Notes under the pieces: generated by a model | What the model was told of the DNA's origin: nothing | The model's input: only the letters and a program-made list of their open reading frames with translations | Databases searched by the model: none | NCBI GenBank assembly: GCA_002633005.1 | Contig: NMRA01000068.1 | Location: 763,092-823,091, forward strand | Length of the DNA: 60,000 bases | Direction of reading: 5' to 3' | From: Phoronis australis | Taxonomy: Eukaryota > Phoronida > Phoronidae | Translations under genes and position numbers: made by a program | Shown here: piece by piece, positions 35,900 to 48,179 of the stretch | Position numbering within the stretch: the first letter of the stretch is position 1 | How the letters are laid out: each line of letters opens with the position of its first letter

Positions 35900-36790
35900 A
35901 AAGACTAAGCACAAGAAGGAAGGAGTGGACCTGGATGAGGATGACTAGAGAAAGATTGCTGAGGATATAAAGAAGCACATACATCCGCTCACTGATCAGC
36001 AGCCATGTCTCCATAACAGTTTGCAATTGCCGAGTAGTTACCCATTGTTCAGAACGTGCTGGTCATTGGGCATCAGCAAAGCAGTCACTGTTTAGTTTCG
36101 GTAAGCAGTGAATGTAACACAGAAATTAAGAAAAACTCAGTTGCTGAAGAAGATTGTTCCTCTCAAGGGAAGGTCATCTATGGCATTGAGACGCTGTTCA
36201 GTTGCCTTTAGTCGTAGGACAGCAATGTAACATTAACGTAGCTGATGCCCTTCCGTATGAACTTAACGAGTCCACTACCCGAAGCTCTGATCTGAGGAAG
36301 GTCAACAAAGCCATTTTGGTCACATCTCGCTGCGTATGTCCCAAATCAGGTCGTTTGGACTACAGGAGATTTAGGTAAATTATCCGCTTGAAAGATATAT
36401 ATGACCACAAAGATCCCTACACAAAGACCATGAAGGAAAGTTGCAGAAGCCCTGATAACCACAAACATCCCTCTTTTGCAGAGAATCTATTCTAAATAAC
36501 GCTAAGTTAAACAACCTTCTGTTACAGTATGCAGCTATCCCCTTTTAGTAGTTGCACACGGTGAAGCAGACGTTGTATAGGTAAATGTTGAAAGTGGTGG
36601 AAGAAGGCACCCACACCATCAGAATTCCTAGTTACACCACTGACGCTTCTGTTCTCTTGGTTTATGGGACATCGTAGATGCCAGTTGACGCCACCATTCA
36701 AAAGGAGATTAAGTGGAATGGCAGTATTTCGGACAGTGGAACAGTTCAGAGATTTGGCCTCAGCAATTAAGTGCAGTCTATATGAGAGGT
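35900..36790 (+). pseudogene. Decayed copy of an unnamed invertebrate ORF family (TDTDV/VQMEKWDG type)
   Basis: Across shifting frames the order AEDIKKHIHPLTDQQPCLHN, then ETLFS...L.VVGQQ-like, NVADALPYELNES, KVNKAILVTSR, a HGEADV block, THTIRIPSYTTDASVLLVYG and MPVDATIQKEIKWNGS can be read. This is the order of a large uncharacterised family in marine invertebrates (HDEAD..., DDTDV.VLLVYW, ...QMEKWDG). Many stops and frameshifts show it is dead. Its biochemical role is unknown, and the abundance of the family suggests association with mobile elements. Confidence 0.55.
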
Positions 36791-37594
36791 CAGAAGACGT
36801 GAAGTTACTGGACAGAGAAAATTTCTAGCTTTGAACGACGGAGCGGGTTAGTCAGTGACTCGTGGTCCATTGCCTTGAAGCTGTGGTGTACGAACACCGA
36901 CAGATGGGGTCGAAATAATTTTTCGCGGTAACCAGTCGGTCATCAATCCCCAGTAGGAGACATGCGGCTCCGCAATGTCGGAAATTTACTTTATAGTAAG
37001 TTCCAGAAGTCACAGTTCATGAGTTTTCACCCGGTTGGATAATAATGCCCATCGTGTAGTCTACGTATATCTAACCTGTACGGAGTACATGTATGTGGGC
37101 GCATAAAATGATTTAGACAGTGTGACGAGTCACCGAGGCAGCAGCTGGAAAACGTGAATGGGTGTAGTTTTACAAGTGACCAAAATGATTATCTGAGGGA
37201 ACCCAACGCAGGACAAGTGTGGCGAGCTACACTGCGGAACTTTTAAACGAAAGGAATTAGTGGCCTAACTTGACGTGGGGCGTACGAAGAGCACTGTAAG
37301 CTATAAACTCTGGAATCTAGGCTGCCCAGCATAGACGTTGAGTTGCGCCTTTCATAGCCTCGAGTCAAAAGTGTCATGTTTTGGAGTTCAGGCAGTGGAC
37401 GCCGGACACCGGACGGACGCTGCCCGGACGGACGCTGCCTGGACGGACGGAGATGACGGCATAATGCATCCACATATAAATATGTGGGCACATAAAAATT
37501 GTACATCTTCTGATATCCTTGCCACAGCCTTCGAAACATATTCTAGAAAAACTGAACTCGATGTTTTTTAAATTCTTCTAGCACGGTCGAAGTG
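36791..37594. other. Stretch without recognised genes; short tandem GGACGGACGCTGCC
   Basis: A tandem of gccggac/cggacggacgctgcc-like units lies at 37400-37450. A repeated phrase, acatgtatgtgggcgcataaaat / atatgtgggcacataaaaat, occurs near 37090 and 37480, hinting at the ends of an undefined repeat. Confidence 0.4.
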
Positions 37595-38915
37595 ACAAAA
37601 TTAAGCGCTCCAAAGATGTTTTAACGAAGGAGGTATTAGAATGATTATCATATTGTCATTCTGTAAGCCTTAAAGATTTTAACATGTTAAAAAATTGTAA
37701 ACGGTCAGTCGAAGACGGCCCATTCGCTTCATTTGATTTTTCCTGAAATCGGAAATTTCCCCAAGTATGGAGTTGACTTTCTCAAGATAAATTTGTCTAA
37801 TATTGATAATCACTTTTGGAAAGATTTTTTGAATGTGTAATCTCCTTTGAAAATTGTTTGAAAATCGATAGATTTTCTCAACCAACCTTTACGATTTAGC
37901 AGTGACCTGCAGGCAGGGGCAAAAAGTATTTTTCTACAAGAATTGGTGCCATGGAAGCACAGTCTTTATAAAGGACTTGTTTTCCCCAGGCGGTAATATT
38001 TTGAACTATACATTTATCACCGGTGGATGTTTTAGATATCAAAACGAACTTTATGGAGTATAATAGTCTAATTTCAGTAATATTTAAGTATCAACAGAAA
38101 TATGGTACATGCCCGATTCTAACATAAACATAAACACAACAGTATTGATAGAGTTATTAGTTTTGATGGGTATTGTCCTGTTAGGCCAACGATTTTAATG
38201 AAACAGAAAAGTAGTGGGAGAGGGTGTCTACATATTTGTACACAATTAAATTATAGTTCCGAAGTCTCAAATGCGGAGTCAAAATCGGCCAAAGAATTGA
38301 ACGTAAATACAAATGATTTTTCATAGGAAGATGTTTATTCCCTTCTATATAACACAATAAGAGACCCAAGAATTAGGTGGCTTCAGTTCAGACGCTTGAC
38401 GAGAATTTCGACTACTAACTCATTTTTAAAAATAATTCAAGTTAGGGATGACGACTCTTGTTCCTTTTGTGGACAATTGAAAGAGACTTTGATACACTTA
38501 TTTTGGGACTGAGAAACAGTAAATTCATTTTGGACAAAAGTTAATAACGAAATTTTAAACAAAGCAAATCCCCAGTGTGCAACAATGTTGTTTTTGTTTT
38601 TTTTTTGATAAAAAGGAACATTGTTTTATTATTGGGTAAACAGTTTATTCATATGGCAAGTTCATCAAAAAGATTACTTCTAAGTGCATTTTTAACTTCA
38701 TCAAACAATATTATATGAGTGAAAAGTATAATGCTGGTAAGCATTTGAATTCAAAATCTGTACAAAAAAGATGGTGTAATCTTAAAACTGTTTTTCTTAG
38801 TAGTCAAGAAGATTATGTGTGGAGTATGCATGTGTGTGTTCTGTGTGGGGGGTGTTGTTCTTGTCTTTTTGTGTTATTGTAAATGTGCTCATTTTTAATA
38901 AATGAATAAAAAGAC
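37595..38915 (+). pseudogene. LINE 3' end (Tx1/L1-like ORF2 C-terminus and tail)
   Basis: Plus-strand frames give KYGVDFLKINLSNIDNHFWK, then SIDFLNQPLRFSSDLQAG, IFLQELVPWKH, later EDVYSLLYNTIRDPRIRWLQ, TTNSFLKIIQVRDDDSCSFC, LIHLFWD and KSVQKRW. All are in the order seen in Tx1/L1-like ORF2 proteins. Stops interrupt it. The element ends with a 3' UTR and an A-rich tail (aataaatgaataaaaa) at about 38895-38915. It is 5' truncated, as is usual for LINEs, and belongs to the same broad family as the copy at 30.2-32.2 kb. Confidence 0.85.
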
Positions 38916-39588
38916 TCTAGAACCATCTAGCAACAATCAGTCATACATCACTCAGGTATTGTAAGCCTAAAACCACATAGAGACCTCTGCAGATAGTTAA
39001 TCTGATGTCAAGAAGGTGGCGCCACATGCACCCCTGTTACACCAGCAATATGGCATAAAGCCACATTACCCAAGCACATATAACCAATTGATATCTTGAA
39101 ATTTACCGACTTGTTCTTTTTTCCAACAACATCCTCACCTAGTGTACAAAATGTAACCAAATGTTACTCTTAAAGGGGAAAGGTACCTTTTTAACTCGTT
39201 TTTGGAATGAAGAAGTCATACTTTACTTAATTGCTAATTGCTAATTATCAAAACAAAATTCACAATGAGTTCTTTCAGATGTGTAATATTGTGAGCTAGT
39301 CACAAAGTTCAAACATTGCAGACCTGAGAGGCTGAATCACTGTTGTATTTTATTGGTAATATTGCTGTGATTGAACATTGGTGGGCCTCTCAGCTATAGA
39401 GCACAAAGTTGTACTAGAATCCTAAAGGTCAATGAGAAATAACTCTGATGTCAGTAACGGGTACAAGTGGGAAAAAGTAAGGGGACTACTTGCGTACTAG
39501 GGGTTTCAATAGGCCAGAATTTTCCAAATGAGAAAGCGCTAATAATTAACATTGTCATCATGTGAATTTCTTTCCACCAGGTTTATAC
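38916..39588. other. Stretch between LINE end and exon D
   Basis: No exon, repeat terminus or RNA gene recognised. The next exon of the unnamed minus-strand gene should lie here or further left, but was not found. Confidence 0.4.
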
Positions 39589-39675
39589 CTGAGAAGGTGG
39601 TAGAAGTTGAACACTCCAAATAACAAAACTGATAGAGTCCATTTAACTGATGTACTCCATGTCAGGCCTTTGTTC
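39589..39675 (-). CDS. Unnamed membrane protein gene, exon "D"
   Basis: An 87-nt exon with acceptor aaaattctttttcag|G and donor CTTCTCAG|gtataa, phase 2 in and phase 2 out. The first base completes the methionine split from exon C, giving VVHNM|NKGLTW. It encodes NKGLTWSTSVKWTLSVLLFG then VFNFYHLL, a likely transmembrane helix followed by an aromatic, basic end. The next exon was not found. LINE and other repeat debris occupies the sequence downstream on this strand. Phase agreement across three independent exons argues against chance. Confidence 0.72.
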
Positions 39676-40554
39676 CTGAAAAAGAATTTTAAAAGAATTA
39701 CAATAATTAAGTACTTAAACATGCATTTCGCCCTATTTAGCTGCTAAATACAAAAATGGAATTAGTCCGTTACTCATAAAATCAATCTCATATTATTATA
39801 TCCTTTGCTATAACAGGATTCTGTTTCCATTACGAAAAAGAACATTTAAACCACCAAAGACTTAATAAAAATGGTTCAGAATTTATTGGGACTGGTCAAA
39901 CCAAAAATCTGGATTTAGAAAATGTCACATTGTCGGTGAATTGAGTTGCCAGGTCATCGGGCAATTCAAATGGATGATTGTGGCAATGTTTTTAAATAAC
40001 AAAGCGCTTCAGTTAAGAATTCAACACCGAAACAAGGATGAAATTCTGCTTTAATAGGACTCCTTCCCAGTTAAAAGTAATGCCAGGCACCCTGCAGTTG
40101 GCATTCAATTGAACTTTAATTGGAAACATGATTACATGACATTGAAAAGGTTACAAAATATAGCTAGCACAAGCGGCTATATCAGCATGGTTCACTCAGT
40201 TAATCAATTTCTTTAAACACTTCACATCTTCAGTTCATTCACCAGTAATTCTGAAGTCTGGGACTAACCTTGAAACAAAGAAAGAAACCAATCCCTCTCC
40301 CAAATGTGCCACTATCATGAAGATAAAACTAAAAATAGAAAGCAAAATACAATGTCAGTACCAATAAGAATCAGGATCAGCCAATGTTTATTCTTTGTTG
40401 GCCTTAGCCTCACAATACAATGTACAATACAACTCCACCATGATAAAAGCTCAGTTCTTAGCATTGTAGTTGCTCTTAAATTATAGAATGCCGAGTTTTT
40501 AGCTCACAAGGATCATGACTTTAAATTAAATAAGTTAACTACTCTTCCATCATC

Positions 40555-40690
40555 TATCAATTTCATCAGACACAAAAAAATCTTTGCGGCGTTTTCCCGT
40601 TGCTCCCAACTTGTTCGATTCTATAGCCCAACAAGTTAGGGAGTTTACCCCTGTAGCCAATATCTTACACGGAATGCCGAAATTAATATT
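40555..40690 (-). repeat. Fragment of the 48-50 kb repeat family
   Basis: Shares, in reverse, gtaagatattggctat, aaacttcccaacttgttg and gggctatagaatcgaac with 49165-49245 and 50585-50680. Confidence 0.75.
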
Positions 40691-40859
40691 TTTTTCGTTG
40701 TACTGGACAGTAAAGTAGATGCAAATATTTCTTGTCAAAATACACTAACCGGAAACTGCACCAGAAAATTTAGGAGAGTGACGGCGCCTCTTGGCTAGCA
40801 CGGAAGAAAATGTCGGAGTTGCGAATGTGTTGCCTATAATCTATGATGGCACGATGTAG

Positions 40860-41293
40860 CACAGATTTGTACTTAAACCTGCTGTTAATCCCGACTCCAC
40901 GGGAACTTAAAAATCTTAGGGACACTACATGGAAAACTTAAGGATGATTTCAGGTAATTTGCTTGAGTCGAAACTGTATTTTTATCCAAGCATTCAAGTC
41001 GCCATATCGACGATTGCGAGGCAGTCAGTCGGCGAGTTTTCGCCCTGGGATTTCAGCACAATTTTCTGTAAAATGATCGTAATTTAGCAGTAAATTTTGA
41101 TAGCAATGCACCACAGTTTTGTAGAAAGTCTTTCATAGATTACAGATATGTCACAGAGTGTAAAAATGATGAATCTTAGCTTCCGATTTCACCCGTTTTG
41201 GAGACCAGGTTTCAACCGCCTTGGGTTATAATAAGCGCCCCAACTTAACGAACTTTTCTAAGTGCCCTGGGCGGTTATTACGGCGAATATGGT
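40860..41293 (+). repeat. hAT-like repeat fragment
   Basis: Same orientation and order as the right two thirds of 52645-54114 (cgactccacgggaactta, cttagggacac, ctgggatttcagcacaa, aaccgccttgggtta). The outer terminus is missing. Confidence 0.75.
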
Positions 41294-41329
41294 AGCTTTT
41301 TTAACAAGAGCAACGTGGAACATCGAAAT

Positions 41330-41660
41330 GCACCCACGAATGCACCACAAGCGGTGTTCTTCTAGGGTTGGTTATTTATATCATAAAAATGGACACTAGA
41401 TGGTGCAAAAACATCCCATCCATCCAAAGATGGGATCATACCATTGCTTCTTTAATAGAAAGGTGTATACCAAATTTCATAAAAATCTGTCAAGGAAATT
41501 TAGAGAAACACAAGAAAATGGAAAAAAAATGAAATTGCCACTATCGGGCACAGCTTTCGTTGGATCCGCCTAAAAATGTCGTCGTCCATGTCTGTTGTTA
41601 GCTTCATATAAATACACTTACTAAATTTAATAAAGATCCTGCAATGGTATAAATGTATAT
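41330..41660 (+). repeat. Satellite-like repeat fragment
   Basis: Related to the start of 47150-48080: gcaccacaagcggtgt-cttctaggg, ataaaaatgg, ccatccaaa.atggga, aatttcataaaaatc. Confidence 0.65.
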
Positions 41661-43061
41661 TTACTATACAGCTTGCACCAAGGCAAGGCTACGCAGTCGG
41701 GGTCCTTTCCTGGCCCGTGCCGATAACGGCATCGTTCCACTAATCAACACTACACGGCAGCAAACCTGTATTTTGAACTTTTGACAGCCGAGATCGCAGC
41801 CGAATTATACACATTAAGCACAGTTTTGTAGTCAAGAGGCATTTACCCAATGAGCTATATGCATAACAAGCTCGATTTATCTTATTCCCTACACCCACGG
41901 CACAGCCTCAGTGATGTCAGAGCGCATTAGCCAATAGGAATCAACACTGGAAAAACGCTTTTTTACAAAAATGTGAAAGAGTAATAAAGATGTGATTTCT
42001 GATATAGACTTTATTCATCGATTAAATTACATTAGAAATGCATGTTATTGTACTTCAGGAACCTTTTAATGTGTGTACATGTGTTGTACAGACAATACAA
42101 AATGAAAAATATCTCCTCAAGATATCTTAGCCTGCAACTGGATCCCTCATTGTTTTTCTGGGTACAAATTTTTCATTGACGAATTTTTTTTTTCTGGCCT
42201 TTATTCTGGATTAATATCTCTCCATAGCCTGCTGCTTACGTTGACTTGATTTGGCACAAATTTTCTTGTTATCAACTTAATGACATTGGCTTTTTCTTTG
42301 ATCATTTATGGGAGGAAACATTTTTCCTCGTGAGAAAAGCTTTTAGCTCTTTTTCGCAAATGTCTGCACTGATTCTACTGCTGTGTGCCATTGTGTACCC
42401 ACGTGATCAAGGTTTCATTGAAGCACTTCAATAGTTTCTTTGATGGGTTAATCCAGAGCAACACAGTAGGGTGGCTTGGATACTTTAAACCTGGTTTTAC
42501 TAGCTACATGGTCTAACAAAACCAGGTTTTCAGACTTTTAAACCATGTTAGTGAAATGCAAGTAAGGTCTGAAATTAGACCAGGTTTAGGAAGACCAGGC
42601 GTGCGTTCAGTAGATGCTAGGACCTAGCTAAAACGCAGTCAAAGTTACGTGTTCTCATTTAAAATGCACGACAATATCTCACGTAATCTAGCGAAGTCTT
42701 GCTTTTTAGCGAGGACTTAGCGTTACTGAACGAGAGGCAGGTTTAAGTCTTAAACCTAGTTTTGTTAAACCACCTTTATGAAATCGGCTGTCAGTGTCCA
42801 AGAGGTTAAGGGAGGTTTATAATACAAATATCAAATTTCTCAACTTCATTTTTTTGGTTTCGTTTGTACTCAACAGTTGCAAACAAACAAGTGGGCAGTT
42901 GAAGCACCATAGTCGTATGTAAGGCTTTGAAATGTAGAAAACCTGCAATTATTTTTTGTTGTTGACTGTGTGCATTCTTCAGTCATACACACCATGAAAC
43001 TGTAAGTATGCAAGCAATGCCCCATCTTCTACAGTTTAGGATGAGTAAAGGTAATACTTAC

Positions 43062-43165
43062 ATATTATGGACTACTGCTGGGTGGTCTTTAACCATATAA
43101 TTCATAAATGATGTAATTGGTTCTACAGTGACATACGATAAAAGGTCAGGACGAGTGGCAGCTAC
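43062..43165 (-). CDS. Unnamed membrane protein gene, exon "C"
   Basis: A 104-nt exon. The acceptor is ctttttctttag|GTA and the donor CATAATAT|gtaagt, phase 0 in and phase 2 out. It encodes VAATRPDLLSYVTVEPITSF then MNYMVKDHPAVVHN. Both junctions agree in phase with neighbouring exons B (3.6 kb upstream) and D (3.4 kb downstream). Joined B-C reads ...GLVQTT|VAATRPDLL.... The conserved look of VTVEPITSFMNYMVKDHP suggests real protein sequence under selection, but I cannot match it to a named family. Confidence 0.75.
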
Positions 43166-43730
43166 CTAAAGAAAAAGAAATAGAGCCATTCAACAGTTAC
43201 AAGAAATATTATTAATCACTTAATTTGTGTTACCCAGATCATTCCTGCATATCTAGTGGATATCATCTCATACTTAAGACACTCAAGTGATGCTATCACA
43301 TGACACACTTTCGTCATTGCAGAAAACAACCGCAGACAATCACTCACTCTGAACCATCAAGTGGGAGGCTATATTGCCATGAGAACAAGATCATGCGCAT
43401 GGATTTACAGTACAAACCAAATAATACCAGCCATATTAGAATTATGCATGTTTCATAAAATGTCATCTGCTGTTAACAAATCATTAAGCAAGCATTTCAA
43501 AAATCTCGGGCGTTGTCTGAAACAATTATTGTTTTCCTAATTTCCTAGGCACGAAGTTTGACAAACATATAACTTTCGACATTTTAACCATTTTGTGGAA
43601 TTAAGTGCACTAAATTCATCCCTTACCATACAACTGACTCAACATACAAAAGTTAGTAAGAAAACAGGATTTATTATGCCTCTGCATATTGCATGTCCCC
43701 AGCTAGAGCTTTTGCAAAATACCCATTTAA

Positions 43731-43802
43731 TGGGCAGCGTACTATAAGGTGTTGGGGTGCTATAGCCCTCCCCACTTATTTCAGTGCTGCGCTGCCCATG
43801 AG
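43731..43802. mobile_element. MITE monomer with GGGC(G/A)GCG termini
   Basis: A 72-bp copy related to 32327-32474, with inverted ends atgggcagcg / cgctgcccat and a core gtgctatagccctcccca. Confidence 0.7.
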
Positions 43803-45226
43803 TTTCTAATAAATTTCTAAGATGGTTTAGAATTTGGTGGCAACATGGCAAGTGATGTGGGACAAAATCTTGTCTTGGGAAAAAATACTCAAAGCAGCAT
43901 TTCGCTATGTATTTAGCAGTTACTTTAAACATATATACAAATTATTAACCAAAGAGCTTCAGCGTTTACAAACACCTGACTAAGTAACCTCGAATTGGTG
44001 ATGAATGAATCGGTAAGCAAAGTTCTACACATTGCACACTGGCAAGCCTCACTTCTAAATCTAATTCAAGTAAAAAACAAGTTGAGACAATGAGCCTAAT
44101 TCTGGAATTGATTCATTTGACAAAGGGTGTGTTTATGAAGGTTTAACAGCAATGCTGAAAACGTACTGAAACACTGCCTGGGCTTTCTTTTTATCAATGA
44201 CCAATGAAGCTTGAAAGATAATTTTACAGTAAACTCGTTGCTTGATTTTTGTGAATATGAAATATCCATTGTTGGATATCGACTAACAAAAGATTATTCC
44301 ATATAAACCTAAAAATTGGTTTGGTTTCTATCTCCTAAATTTAAGGATAACATTGTTTTAGCGTGTTTTGGGCGAAATCTATACTGCACATCCTCCAAAC
44401 AACTAGCATCACCGAAGAAAATGTGTTTCTGACACAATCATCAGTTACTTCCATTACATAGTCCCAAGCTATGACTGCTGTGTATACACTCGAACGGCCA
44501 CGCATACATCGCCATTCCCAATCTCTTTGGGAGACATCTTCAAAACCACTTAATGTTACATACTGTATTCCCATACCAAACCTNCCCCACCAGCCATATT
44601 AGTGCACTAGAACTCGTGAATAATTCAATAATGAAAATAAACTGCCACGCTTTTATAGCAGTCCCAAGCCTTTAGTTAAAAGAAAGGCTTTCAATTACAC
44701 TCAGTCAGTGGGGTCTTTGTAAAATACATTAAATCTACGTTTTCAAATCAACTTGCATTGTATCTTATTCATTGTAGATGTACTTTTTCTGTTATTATTT
44801 ATATTGTTCTTCTATTTACTGTTACTCGGTGGTCAGCTATTAGCGGCCGTGACTTTGCTGGCCACCCAGTCATATAACAATGTATGTTTTATATGATTCA
44901 AAATATAAGTTTCTCTCTCTAAAAAAGGCGTTCTTTTACTTGTGGCGGTAAATAGTTTCATCTAAAATCATCCTGACCTGATACAATCCATAACATATCG
45001 TTGCTCAAACACATGATGCTGTGTTGTCTACTGTGTGTGAGAATCTTCATGTGTTATACAAACAATACTAGGAGTGTGCTACTAAACTGAGTATACAGAT
45101 ATGTCCTGAGGCACATCATTTGAAGACAACCTTATGTAACCTGTCATGATTTGATGATGCCTCATCTTTCACACCATTTTGAGTTTAATAATTATCCTAC
45201 TGAAAAATTTCCCTTGTATGTAGTTA

Positions 45227-46517
45227 TCTATTATATAAAATGCATCGTTTGCACAAACTCCGTCTCCCCCGCTCCACTACAGACCTTCGTTGCGCCGTTT
45301 CGGTACCACCCTGGTCCCAAGTATTGCACCCGCCCCCTAGTTGGATTTGAGGTGTTCTATTTTTTTCTCACGGGCCGTTTTTTCACGGACGCGGAGGGAG
45401 GGTGGCCAGTTTTGTACTGGCCTTGGTGACGTCAGTTCGTCGGCTCAATGGCCTGGGTGACGTCACTTCGTCGGCTTAATTTCACTCCCTCCGGCTTCTG
45501 TCACATATACAATTCAACTGGCCTGTCGCTGCCAAAATTAATGATGCCTCATTGAAAAATCCTTACTCTTCCTTGAGTAAACTAAATTATTTACCCTGGT
45601 GTTGGAAAATTGGCGTTCTTCAGATATTCTCCTGCTAAATTGCCATGCGCTCTTTTGGGTGCCATTGCGTCACCTGTTGGACAATTTCCATGTTATTCAA
45701 TCAAATGTGAGGTTGCGAACATGTCATAACAATCGCAAGTGGTTTCATTTCATAAAAAGTTTTTGCTATTTTATGATCAGAAAACCCAATTTCAGAAAAA
45801 ACACTCGAGAGATATTGCAAAATTTTCGGAAATGGCACATACATGTGGGTACCACAAGTATGCACTGTTTTTAAAACGACCACAGATTTCCTTTGTTACA
45901 AAAGGCGGAGAATTACGAAAAATAACTTTTTTTAGATTGTCTTTTTACTTCTATAAACGGCTGTAACGGGCAAGGTGAATGTCGGTTCATTCCCAGATTC
46001 TGAATGCACCCCTGTAGGTTGCTAGCTCTCCAAGTTTCACGACGAGGTGACAAGCTGAGCACCGAGGTTTGGTGAAATTCGGTGTCTAACGGAGTTCTAC
46101 AAACAGCTACCTAGCTGTATGTTGATGATAGTCTTCATACAGCTAGCTGGCTTTCTACCTCAGTATGTACATTTATGATGCAACTTTTGTAAATACATCT
46201 ATATACTTTGTGTACTATACAGTATTTCAAATGCATTCTTAGTTTTCACTTTAAAGAATATCTGATTACTGTACTTTGTGTTATGGCAGGGTCAAATGTT
46301 CTGGAAATTTGTACTGCCTGGGGAAAGAGTCCCGCAGCCGCACACCTTGGCTACTAAAATCTGACAGTGACTGAAATTCTGCTTGAAGCTTTGAACACGG
46401 CCTTTTCCAGAAGTATTCCTGTCTCTTGTGATGAACACTAATGTTCACTCTTAGTCTAACTTTCCCTCTGCGTTTTGCACTCGCTGCTACCCATGCGAAA
46501 GCACGGGTAACAGCTAG
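45227..46517 (+). mobile_element. Non-autonomous Helitron, apparently complete
   Basis: Starts TCTATTATATAAAATGCATC directly after an A and ends with a hairpin (ACCCATGC-gaaa-GCACGGGT, one mismatch) five bases before CTAG, followed by T. These are the TC...CTRR termini, 3' hairpin and A|T insertion site of Helitrons. No Rep/helicase coding is present. A second copy of the same repeat is split at 27.58-28.05 and 32.97-33.16 kb. Confidence 0.75.
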
Positions 46518-46807
46518 TATTATACAACAATTGAACTTTATGCCATAAACGAACTGGCTTAAATGGCATTAAATTGTATTTTAGCTAAAAACAGTCAACG
46601 TGTCTCGAAGAATGCAACTTTTGGAAGCATTTGGACCCACTGCTCCGACCTAACTGATAGTTTTCATACATTCCAAATACATCATCCTCAGCTTGCAATT
46701 CATGTGCACAACTTAAAATATTTTTATGCATTAGCTTCTCTCTCTGTAGAAATCAAGACCAACACCAACAACATGACTCATACGTGTTCAATTACTCACT
46801 AACTTAC

Positions 46808-46911
46808 TGTAGTTTGAACAAGACCAACAGGAACCAACACCATCCACAAGCGGTGCGGGAGACGAAAGTAATCACTTGAACCTCCACTTTCCATCTTGTC
46901 CCTGACGTAAG
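46808..46911 (-). CDS. Unnamed membrane protein gene, exon "B"
   Basis: A 104-nt exon with a clean acceptor (tctccttttatag|CT) and donor (CAAACTACA|gtaagt), phase 1 in and phase 0 out. It encodes YVRDKMESGGSSDYFRLPHR followed by a hydrophobic run, LWMVLVPVGLVQTT. The sequence looks conserved rather than random, with a charged segment, LPHRLW and a short membrane-like stretch. Its exit phase fits exon C at 43062-43165 and, through it, exon D. I do not recognise the family. An upstream exon ending in one base of a codon is required and was not identified. Function is not assigned. Confidence 0.7.
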
Positions 46912-47149
46912 CTATAAAAGGAGAAATCATCTTTTCAACCACACATAAATCAACACCAGTTCTTTTAATTTGAAATGTGTGATCACATCTTATATTAGCC
47001 ACGAATGAGAAAAGTCGCATCGAGCAACCCAGGGGGGGAACTCCAACAGAATAGGTATACAGTATGGGAAATGGGAATTACCCATTCAGTTGAGTGACTT
47101 GTTCACAACCCATTTCCCTATGAAAGGGTGCCTTTATTCAATAAAAATA

Positions 47150-48080
47150 TCAATGCGACGCATTGAAAAGCGCTCACGACTGCACCGCAAACAGTGTGCT
47201 TCTAGGGGTTTTATTTCTAACATAAAAATGGCCATTAGAGACACAGAACACATTGAACCTATCCAAACATGGGAATGTGTTGTCGTCTCTGAAATTATTT
47301 GGCAAATTTCATGAAAATCCACCAAAGAAATCCAAAAATACAAAGGCAAAGAGACAGATGTAAAAAAACAAAGTGCCTAGGAACCATAGCGGTAGTCGAA
47401 TCCGTCCATCTGCTGTCAAGTTAATAGGAATACAATTGCAATATTTCAAAAACATCCCTGAAGGCGTTTAAGAGATAAGCCGTAGATGTGAAAAAATGTC
47501 TCTAGGAGGCACTATAGTAGTTGGACCCATTTGAAAATCAATATAAGTCATACTCTTGTCAGTAGGAACACATCTGCCAATTTTCATAATGATCCTGTCT
47601 GGTTTGGCAGATACAGAAGCAGACGACAAATAACAGATTAAAAAATAAATTAAATGATCACTAATTGGTGCAGAAGATGTCGAATCCATCACAAAAAAGG
47701 TGCTGTTGTCTTCATAACACAAATTTGTTTGCCCAATTTCATGAAAAGGCATTAAGGAACTCTGAATTTACAATGGCAAACATAAAAAGTAAGATTGGCA
47801 CTAGGAAGCACAGCTGTAGTTGGATTTGTCTGAAACTGGCGATCATCTGTTGCCATCTCCATGCACATCTGCTAAATTTCTGCTAAAGATTTTGCAAAGG
47901 GTAAAGGAGATACAGTAGTAAATGCAAATAAAATAAAATTGCAACTAGGGGATACCAGGGTACGGTAGTTGAACACATCCAAAAATTAATGTCAGCATCA
48001 GTCTTCTCATCAGGAACACATCTTCCAATTTTAAAAATGATCCTTCGAGAGGTTTTGTTTCAGGAAATACCTGCAGCTCT
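47150..48080. repeat. Repeat with internal satellite-like units (about 150 bp)
   Basis: Several degenerate units, each with ...aatttcatgaaaatcc / aattttcataatgatcc..., ...gagatacagtag... and gg(g/c)ac..tagtagt(t/c)g(a/g)atcc. It is related to 41330-41660. Confidence 0.65.
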
Positions 48081-48179
48081 GTGTGTCAATTGGGTGTAGG
48101 TGGTTTAAGTACTTCGGGCCAACGCATTTACACAAACCGATGATAAATGGATAATTGCTCTAATCTCCAATCAGATCGA

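Larger units (their letters stand above)
39676..43061 (-). other. Intron C-D of the unnamed gene (3.4 kb)
   Basis: Inferred intron. It contains a fragment of the 49-50 kb repeat family (about 40555-40690), a hAT-like fragment (about 40860-41293), a repeat with satellite-like units (about 41330-41660) and a short stretch near 41.67-41.76 kb that matches 27.45-27.54 kb in reverse. From 41.8 to 43.05 kb nothing else is recognised. Confidence 0.65.
43166..46807 (-). other. Intron B-C of the unnamed gene (3.6 kb)
   Basis: Inferred intron. It contains a GGGCGGCG-type MITE (43731-43802), a single N at 44584 and a complete non-autonomous Helitron (45227-46517). The stretches 43.2-43.7 and 43.8-45.2 kb show nothing recognisable. 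Confidence 0.65.

Noticed and set aside
47150-48080. Exons of a gene spread over several short open frames
   Set aside because: The frames recur with the satellite-like units and have no splice signals, so they are repeat by-products.
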